Source of the DNA: Acanthosepion lycidas
Taxonomy: Eukaryota > Mollusca > Cephalopoda > Sepiida > Sepiidae
Assembly: GCA_963932145.1 (NCBI GenBank)
Contig: OZ010573.1
Coordinates: forward strand, 24,453,760 to 24,517,759
Reading direction: 5' to 3'
DNA length: 64,000 nt
Below the pieces are notes generated by a model. The model made no database searches. It was not told the origin of the DNA and saw nothing but the letters and a program-made list of their open reading frames with translations. The position numbers were made by a program, and so were the translations under genes. Below, piece by piece: positions 55,543 to 64,000 of the stretch. Each line of letters opens with the position of its first letter. Positions within the stretch are counted from its first letter, which is position 1.

Positions 55543-57910
55543 GTAAGTTTTTTGTGTCTGTCATGTGGAAATTGTTTTGTTTTTTTTGTTGTTTGTTTGT
55601 ATTGTTTTTGTTTTTTTGAAAGATTATGTATTTTTTTTATTTTGGTACTTCAAGTTTTTTTTATTTATTTTTAAAAAGAAATTTTAGATTTTCATTTGTG
55701 TTATTCGTTATTTATATATTTTATTTATATTTTTTTATGTTGTGAAATTTCTTCATTATTTTTTTAAAATATTTTGTAACTGGTATCAACAACACACATA
55801 TAACGAACAACAGTATCATTTGACTTGTCGATTGTGCAACTTCTGTTTTTGAGCCACCACTGTAAAAAGTATTTTGAAACCTAGGTCAGAGACCTTTCGA
55901 GTGAAGAATTTTAGCTGTTTCAGGTGCAACTTGGAATATTTATTTAAATACAAATTTCACATAATTTTTTAGTTCAAGCCTCCAGCCAGAGTGGTCATTT
56001 ATTTTTTTTCTCTTTCGAGATTTATATTCCTATTTCATAAGAAACTTTTATCACCGTATTTGTAGTTTACTTTGGAAACCTAGAAAAATGTTGATGCATG
56101 CAACGTAGTGTCTTCTTCACTCATAATTCACCTACCTGTGTCGTAAAAGGGAGATGAGGGTGGTGCTAGAGATGTGAGTAATAAAATTTCTCTTCCTGCG
56201 CATCAGGTTTTCTTTTGGCTTGAAGTTTTAAGAAATGATCACAAAAAGAGCATTAGTGGCTTTAAAATAAGTTTTTTTTTTGTTTGTTTTTTTTTAAATG
56301 GGTAACTTTGCCTCCAGTTGAATTTAAAATTTATCCATCAGCATAAAAAAAAACCAAAAAACATTTAAAATAAAGACGATGATTCTTTGTTTTTTAATTT
56401 AACAAATATTATTAAAGAACGAACATGTGCCACTGTTTTGGAGAAACAACGCTGAGTGTTACAAAAATAAAATTGTGATGTTTTTTTTTTTTTTTCTTCT
56501 TTAAATTTAAAACATTTGAAAGAAAAAGATACGTATTTAAAAGTTCTTCACAGCGGGAAAAAACTTAGGAAAAGGAAGACAATAATAGTAATTACGTTAA
56601 TTTCATTACCTTTTAATTTAAAATTCAAAATTATTTTTGTGAGCTGTAGACAAAAAACAAAAAAAAAACAAAACCTTTTTTTTTAGTAGTGTTGGTAGCT
56701 TGCATTTTTGTGCCTCGTTCAATTGCATAATTAATTATGATACTTTTTTTTCTATCGTTATATTGACTGTTGTGTTAAGGAACCGAGAAATTATCTACAG
56801 ATATTTCATTGTCCTTAATTTGAAAAGTTTATATTTTTTTTAAGGACGTTAACTCCCGAACATAGCATTGACTCTTCTCTAAACACTAAACAGGTAATAA
56901 TAATCAGATTAAGATAGCTAACGTACAAGGATAAAACTAAACTAAAGTAAGTAGTTACATAAAACAGCAAAACTTAACTGCTAACGATCTGGATATATTT
57001 AAATTTCTCCAGATTAGCTTAGATATTAAACATGTTAACTAGACAATGCTCCATTTAAAAAGTATTAACATTTCCACCCGTAGATATAGGAAAGGTGAGA
57101 AAGTCAAAAAGATTAAGTGTGTTTGGATTAGGGATTTTTATAGAGTAATTCTGATAATTAAGAAAAATTAATGAATGTGAATATTAACTGAAAATAAAAA
57201 TACCAATGCATAAGGAAAAGTTGTTACGTAAAATATTTTTATGTTAAGAATCGAACCCACGACTATTCCTTAAAAAAAAAAGGAATTGAGAAGTACCATG
57301 TTGCACTCTGTATCGATTTAAAATTTTAATAGAAATGTACAGGGGTGTACTCGGTGTGTCAGAAATATAAGGAGCATCGAATAAATATAATCTTTAAAAT
57401 ATTTTTGATTGAGAAAAATGTGAAATGCGTGTCAAAAAAATAATTTCGTGTACACAATATGAAGATACCGTAAAAGTCGATGTTTTGTGTTTTTTAGTTT
57501 AGTACACCTGTGTAAGTAAGAAGTACGATGAGATATGAGAAAATCAAAATACACTACCGTCACGCATCCATTTTTCTAGCTGCTTAATTTTTATTTTTTA
57601 GTACATAACTCTCTATGTGAAAGCTTTCATTTGTATCGATCTGTATTATCCATACTGGTATTGATTTAAATTTCAATCAATACTGTATCGAAAATTGAAT
57701 AATTACCAGTTGAATAATATATTTTTCTCTCTCTCATAATCTGTCCTGGAGGTGTTTTACTGTTTTATGTTACGATTAGCGTCAGGACCTGTCAAAAATT
57801 ATGGGATTATTTACGTATGAATCAGCATTACTACTTAGGATCAAAGTGTGGTTCCTCGGCCTTCTGTCGAGGATCAGTATGTATTTACCTGTGCGTTCTG
57901 TAAAAAACTG

Positions 57911-57949
<39 letters not shown>

Positions 57950-59899
57950 TTGGTTACAAATTTCATTTTATGTGGATCTGGTGAAGAAAAAAAGTGTGCA
58001 AGATATTTTTCAATATCTGGATTATTGTCTATAGCAAATTGTGCACACATACAAATTTCCTGATTGATACATAAAATGAGACATTCAGTAAAGTAGTATG
58101 TGTGATAAAAAAAAAAAGTTTAGAAAAGTAAAAAAGTGAAAAACGTTAAAGCACTTTTGAAGATTTTCATGCTTCTTGCACGTTCCAGTTGTGTTAATTT
58201 TTAAAACATTTTTTTAAGCCAAAATTACACCTTCAGGCGCCAACGATTATTCTTTTCAACTGTATTTGCGTAGTCATTAACGATCATTTGATTAATTAAT
58301 TCATTGACGTTTTCATGTCAAAATTCATTTCATAGCCAAAATGTAAGCCAATTTTAAAAGGCGTTCAACTAATTCTAAAAGTTTGTCTATTTTTGTAGGC
58401 TCAGATTGAACTAAACTTCTGAGATATTTTTGGAGATGTGTGGTGACTTAACTGAACTCTGATGCAAGAAGCACTTATGTAAATGGGGTGGGGGTTAACA
58501 CTAACAGTCTTTATTTTGATACGCCTATTTTTTTTATTTTATTTATATAGCAATTGTTTTGCAAATCTCTGAAATTTTCTGTTTTTATAAGTTTCTGTAA
58601 TTAAAAATACATTTATTTTAATGAATCCAAAACAAAATTATAATTTTATACGTGGGGCTGGTGTTTTTTTTTTTTTTTTTTAGCTTAGTTCTTTCTTTAC
58701 TGAAAATTATCGCTTTTTATTATTTTTTTTTTTTAGTGATATTTTTAATTTATTTTTACTGTTGATTTTAAAAATGTTCCAAACAATACGGAACACTGAG
58801 TTACTTTTTTTCTTTAACTCAATTTAATTTTATTTATGCAGAAATATGTCCCTAATTTTTTACTTTTATTTTCTTACAAATACAGTTGCAATATTCACGG
58901 AGATTATATCTCACTTTGTTTTTATTTAAGGAAAATTAGTTGAAATAAATTATGTTTTCTGACACTATTTTTCGTTTCTGGTGCATAATTTCATTTTAAA
59001 AAGAGGATTCCGTATATAGTTAAAGAGAAAAGAAAATGTAAGTGTAGGTAGCGTTTTTTTGGTTGATGAGAAAATTTTAGAGCATTAAAAAATTTAAAAT
59101 CAACAATTCTCTTTTTGGGGAAAAGTGGGAGTAAATGACGAGAAATACTCTGCCAAATCTTTAAAGTTAGATTTTAAAAAGCAACATTCAAAATCTTAAC
59201 TTCTTTTTTTTAAAACTTGGGATCAAAAGCTGACCATTCAAACCGGCAACAAACAAGTTTCTCTGCCACAATGAAAACCCAAAGCGCGTATTAGCTGCCT
59301 TTTTAAGGCGTCCGATATACAGTCCTGTCTGTCTGTAGAACGAAACAATCAGACGTAAAGTAAAGAGAAAGGTCAATGTGATTGTGTCAGGAACTGTTTT
59401 ATGAAATCACAAGGTGAGGTGGGGGTAAGGAGAAAGTAAAGACACGAAAGTTTTTATTGTGAAAGTCATCAACGAGCATGCCATCCATTTATTTTTAGTG
59501 CTTGGGTATCGAATTGAGACGCAGGTACTGTGCATGCGAGATCAAACCCTTCAATAAAAAGGGGCATGTGATCAGCGGCTAACACACACATATATAAAGA
59601 AAGATTATATTACCACTTTTATTAATTAAATATAAAGATTATATGTCATCACTTTTAAAAGAGATATATAATCTTTGTATTTTTTTATTTATTAGTTGAC
59701 ATTCAAGATTGGGGGAATTACCAAATTTTAGCCTTACAGGTTTCATGTTATTGACTAGTACTTTTCTAAATTTAAAATACAGCAGACGTTTAATGACTTC
59801 CATTCAATCACCAATCCTGATAAAGATTTTTATTGCCATTTTCTCGTTTGGATCTCTCTTCAAATGAAAAATCGTAGAGTCGAGTTTGTTACATTTACT
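55543..59899. other. Repeat-poor AT-rich sequence
   Basis: No LINE, SINE or DNA element recognised. If the donor at 55542 is real, this would be intron. Only the (CA)n at 57914, a few homopolymers and an IR at about 59634-59680 are seen. Confidence 0.5.
57914..57946. repeat. (CA)n microsatellite
   Basis: Uninterrupted CA run within the repeat-poor region. Confidence 0.97.
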
Positions 59900-60025
59900 T
59901 ACGCGTGAAAACCGTCTCTTCTCGTCTCCCTTTAATGGGTTAAATAGTAGGGCAGACTGAGCTCTTTGCCCTAAGTAGGCAACCAGATTCTAGTGGAAGG
60001 ACAACTCTGAATTTAAAACCTAGGC
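59900..60025 (+). mobile_element. SINE 3' fragment in the repeat-poor region
   Basis: Contains 'gggttaaatagtagggcaga', 'ctgagctctttgccc' and 'ggcaaccagattctagtgga', the shared SINE body. One of the few recognisable elements between 54 and 62 kb. Confidence 0.7.
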
Positions 60026-62276
60026 CCTGTGGAATACAATAAATACACCAGTGACTATAATTACTATAAAATTTTAATTTAAGAAGTCATTTTTTTAATA
60101 AATTATTTTTATGACTTATTTTATTAACAAATTGTAAACAAAATATTATTTTCACTGATGTTTTTCTACCATAGCAAATTGAGCATTTTATTATAGTTTT
60201 AAAACATGACCGGTAGACTTTTTAAAACATTTTTTCTTGTCGATAGAGAGAAAAAAATGCCTTGAAATACTTGGCAAATTCTTCTTTCAATTTGGCACTT
60301 ACAATTTTCAGTTTTTCATCAAGAATAAGTTTTGTTTTTTTAAAGTAGCAGTCAATAAAAAATTGAAAACTAATACCAAATCTGATGGTAAGACCTTGTC
60401 CACTTTGCTCACTAGTTTTAAACGGACTTTTACCTGACCTCATATTGTTTCTTCTGCCATATCAACAGATAATCGGTAATCATTTTCATGTTTTATTTTA
60501 TTTAAGATAATGTGTAGGAGCGGAAAAGAGGCTTGGAAACTTAGGTGAATAATATTGTTTCTAATTCTGCTAAAATTTAGCAGAATTAGAAATATTTTTA
60601 ATAAGATGATTTAATTAGCAGCTAAATCATCTTATTAGAAATATTAATAAGACATTGAGAACTTAGAATTGCACTAATCCAATAAATCAACCTAGAATTA
60701 AAAGCAATTATCAGATTAATGAACATTGAACCAGGATTATCCATTAAAAATGGACTTTTTATTTTTAAACTGCTTTTGACTCCCACCACTATTGTTATCG
60801 TCATAATCCGTAAAAATTGATTGAAGGCTAAGGTGTTACTGTTAATTCTTTTTTTTTTGTCAGTGTTAAATCTTTAACTTAGTGTATCAAACAAAATTAC
60901 AAAAGTCAACATTTTAAATAATTTAAAAATATTTTTATTTAACTGTTGAGTTATAAAAATACCGTTAAACAGTTTGAAACTCTGAAGCAAAAATGTTTCT
61001 TCACGTTTCCCTTTCGTTTTAAATGAAGTATGAGAAATTTCAAATTTCTGATTTATTCACTTAAAATTAAATTTAAACGCTACGTCTTCAATACAGGGTC
61101 TGCAAACACAAGCGGTGTATAATATAAAAACAAGGTTTAAAACAAAATTTAATTAAATTAAACAAACACCAATGCCGACTCCTTTTTTGCTTCCTCGTGT
61201 TCAAACGTATTTGTTAACTATTTTGGGTGTAGGTAGAATAAATTTAATCGTTCCCATATTAAACTCGTTATGGGTCTCAATCAAAGCGATATCTCTTTTG
61301 GATTCGCCTTGCTTCCGATTCATTCTTCGCGCGCACGCACGCACGCACAGACAAAAAGGAGCAAAAAAGAAAAAAGGTTATTGAAATCTTAAGAAACACT
61401 CTCTTGTTACATTGGACAGCAATTTATTTCTAATACGTTTCGTTAAAAATGACTGACGAGTTACCTTCTGTTAAGTTCTTTTGTATTTTTATTGTAAATT
61501 ATGTGAACGAAATTTTTTTTTTTTTTGTATTAGCGTAGAAATTTCCCAAATTATTGTTTTCCTAGCGTATTCAGCTAATCTATTGGCCCCTTTTCATGAT
61601 TTTAGTTTTATTGTAAATGGTGTGCGTATATGCGCGTGCGCCAGGTATTTGAGAACACATTTAGTATGCCATAAAAATGGAAGACAACCTAGCGTAATGT
61701 TTCGCGGTAGGGGCAAAATTTTACTTTTGACTTTCAGACATCGAGAGTATTAATATGGTCGGTTCTAATTGAAAAGGGCATGCCATACTTGTGACAGTAA
61801 CAGGGTTGCCAGATTGTTGACGCCTAATTTCTGTAAATCTGGCTTATTTCATGTTGGCTTGGCGCCAGAGAATTGACTTGGCATTTTTTCTTCTTTTACA
61901 TGCTAAAATTAAAATATATAATAAACAGTACAGCTGCTATGCTACAATCTTTTTTTTTTTTTTTTCATTCTCAGTGATGCGCCTGAATTGTGGGATATTT
62001 CGGTACTTTTTATCATCATATATCCTTAATCAAGAAGGGGAAGGGTTCCAAGAAATTTATTTATTGTGAAAAAGAATGATTCTTTTTGCAAAAAACCTAT
62101 ACCAATTTCAGCAGCCAATCAAAATAAAGAAATTTCTTTTATAATTTTAAATAAAAACTAATGGCCGTCCGTTTTTTGTTTCTGTCCTTTCACATGCTTG
62201 GCCCTCATATATTCTCCGATGTTTCTTTTCATAAGTTAATTCTTAATTTTAATATTAATTAAAAAGTCTTACGGAT
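60026..62276. other. Repeat-poor sequence with small palindromes
   Basis: Apart from 60551-60636 and a (GCAC)n-like run at 61329-61348 nothing is identified. Frames at 61172-61384 and 61481-61753 have no known motif. Confidence 0.5.
60551..60636. repeat. Two adjacent palindromes
   Basis: 60551-60596 folds on AATTCTGCTAAAATTTAGCA and 60600-60636 on GATTTAATTAGCAGCTAAAT. Each arm is nearly perfect. They may be the ends of a small MITE or an isolated hairpin pair. Confidence 0.65.
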
Positions 62277-62520
62277 CAGTTAGTCAGTTATGTGTGATAC
62301 ACGCTTAGGCGATCATGTATCTTTCGATACATGACTGACGAGGCAGATTTTTTTCCCGCAGTAGGTTGCCATCAAAGGCTATGAATTTACCTATAGCTCT
62401 GAAGACGATGATTCATACCTTTTCCAAGCACGTAAGTGAATGTATTGTAAGACTGGGATTCGAACTCAGCTCTCAGATTCCTCAATTCGAACCGCTATCC
62501 ATTACTTCACCTTGACGGAT
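62277..62520 (-). mobile_element. tRNA-derived SINE, minus strand, well-preserved head and tail
   Basis: On the minus strand the head reads AAGGTGAAGTAATGGATAGC (A box) then GAGTTCGAATCCCAGTC (a near-perfect B box). The body contains the 'ggaaaaggtatgaatc' and 'ggcaacctactgcggg' blocks. It is the best copy of the family in the window, shorter in the middle than the 39565 copy. The 3' end has a hairpin, CATGTATC-GAAA-GATACATG (62322-62341). Confidence 0.9.
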
Positions 62521-62769
62521 ACATATACTTAAAAAAAAAAAATGAACAAATAATGATTGGTTATTAATGTTATCTAAATGAATTAAATTTCCTTATTTAC
62601 AGACCGCCCCCACTGACACACCAAAAAATATTTTTTGCTAAAATTGAAAGAAAAAGTGGTTTCATTAAAAGGCTTGAAATCCCACTCTATATAAATAATT
62701 TAATTTAGCTTTTTATACGCATTATTTGGCTTTAAATAAAAATGTTAATCTGGCAACCCTGGACAGCAA

Positions 62770-63175
62770 TCACCATCCACAGTGACTCAGAGATAGCCAG
62801 CTTCTTGAAAGTAGGGAGCAAGAAAAACGACAGGTACGGACCTCATTTTGGTAAACCAAGTTCATGTCACCTGGGATTCGTAATGTCGCTCTCTCGTCTA
62901 TTTCTTCCTCACAAAGGCTGAGGATCATTGCCACCGCCAATATCAAGATGCTAGAAACGTTGAACACATCTTTGAAAGGGTGGTCATCTCTCTTTCATAT
63001 GGCGCACATAACCTAGGAGTGGTAGGCTGTAAATTTACATGACCATGGGGCTTCTTCTTAACTCTTCTGATTCCTTGGACCACTGCGTATGGGGCGTCGT
63101 CGAGAGGGACGCAAATATCAAGGATTTGTTTTATGGTAGTCAGCGTCGATGTGATGGCCAATGCAACCGAAAACT
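62770..63175 (-). other. Coding-like stretch, minus strand, unidentified
   Basis: Two overlapping minus-strand frames look protein-like. One (63170-62943) reads FSVALAITSTLTTIKQILDI, then CVPLDDAPYAVVQGIRRVKK, then KPHG, ending LSKMCSTFLAS. The other (about 62995-62845) reads DHPFKDVFNVSSILILAVAM, then ILSLCEEEIDERATLRIPGD, then MNLVYQNE. Neither has an ATG in the expected place. The base composition is richer and less repetitive than the flanks. It could be an exon pair, a pseudogene with one frameshift, or part of an unknown mobile element. I do not recognise it. Confidence 0.3.
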
Positions 63176-64000
63176 ATTTGCTAGCCTTTTTTTCTGTTTC
63201 TAAATTGAACACGTGTACAAATTCTTTTGAAAATATAACTGACTTTTTTTTTCTATTGTGTAGCACACAGTACACTACAGTATCTTTGTTTTACTTTTTA
63301 AATTGTTTTAATTACCTGACTTCCTCTTTAAAAAAAATAGTAAGTTTCATTCTTAGAAATTGAAAGAATTGTGGTGCATATTTAAACTGAAAATAATTTT
63401 ATTTTTAAACTTTCATTTTCCTAGAATATCTTTTCATTAACTCTCTTATATCCGGGTTACACTGTATTATACACTCGCTGGTTTAATAATAAAAAAAATC
63501 AATGCAAACACGAAATTTATGAAGAGGGAAAGAATCAGAAGTAAATAATTGAATGAAAAACTCACTGAAAGGCATTTTGTAAAAGAATAATAATCATTTG
63601 TGAATTAAAAATAGAGTACCTTTCCAAATGAAAATGTGCGAAGTTTTAGAATATCAACAAGTATTTTAAAAACCATTAACGTAAGAACTACTCTCATCTT
63701 ATTAATGATAGAATTCAATTATAATTTTATTTTTTTTTTATGATGGCTGTAGCCATTTTCTTTAGAAACTTTACCCTCGTTTTCATATTTGAAATTGATC
63801 AATTTATTTTTGATATTCTGAATCCCACTTTTTGTGCTTAATTTTTTTAACATTTAAATTTTTTATTTTATAATAATAGCATCATTATAGAATTTTACTT
63901 TCCTCAAAAAAAAATTATAATAATTGGTTTATGAATATTTTAAGAAAAGTAATAAATTATGTAACGAAAATCGATGACAATATCAATCGTGCAGAGACAG
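63176..64000. other. AT-rich end of window
   Basis: Only the lone MITE end at 63439 is recognised. Confidence 0.55.
63439..63466. mobile_element. Lone end of the same pogo/Tigger-like MITE
   Basis: The sequence CTCTCTTATATCCGGGTTAC followed by ACTGTA is identical to 45222-45247. No partner end is visible within 200 bases to the left. Confidence 0.8.

Overview
The window reads as intronic and intergenic DNA from a large, AT-rich animal genome. It is dense in eukaryotic repeats: tRNA-derived and 5S-derived SINEs, RTE-like and jockey/CR1-like non-LTR retrotransposons, mariner, pogo-like and piggyBac DNA elements, and long (AT)n and (CA)n microsatellites. There are no operons and no long intact reading frames. 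The repeat mix and the very long intron suggest a mollusc, most likely a cephalopod such as an octopus or squid. That assignment is an inference from repeat style, not proof.

One protein-coding exon is secure. At 8967-9141 (+) lies a 175-base exon with clean splice sites. It encodes the second half of the rhodanese (MAP-kinase-docking) domain of a DUSP8/DUSP16-type MAP kinase phosphatase. No other certain exon of this gene is in the window, so it sits between an upstream intron of at least 9 kb and a downstream intron of at least 42-55 kb. A weak, stop-containing look-alike of the following exon is at about 51537-51580.

Layout: 0.5-2.9 kb holds broken LINE, Helitron-like and MITE pieces. 3-9 kb is mostly intron with a hammerhead-like inverted repeat at 5.1 kb and a mariner MITE at 6.3 kb. 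11-22 kb holds LINE 3' ends, tRNA-type SINEs, a mariner MITE, a dead piggyBac transposase and an RNase H fragment. 22.5-26 kb holds MITEs and a 2.1-kb non-autonomous DNA transposon. 26.7-32 kb is a cluster of one unusual inverted-arm family whose arms carry a core like that of hammerhead ribozymes. 34 and 44 kb carry two copies of a composite 5S rRNA-tRNA SINE. 36-42 kb holds LINE and mariner transposase remains. 45-52 kb holds a pogo-like MITE, RTE remains, another mariner MITE and local duplications. From about 53.6 to 62 kb recognisable transposons become rare. Around 54-55.5 kb the sequence is richer in CG and ends in a consensus splice donor, so it could be a promoter or untranslated first exon. 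At 62.8-63.2 kb the minus strand has a coding-like stretch I could not identify.

The features do not work together as a pathway. The unit of function here is one signalling gene whose intron has filled with several generations of mobile elements. The most notable are the perfectly palindromic MADE1-like MITEs, the 5S-tRNA chimeric SINE, the hammerhead-like family and an intron-like insertion inside a dead RTE element.
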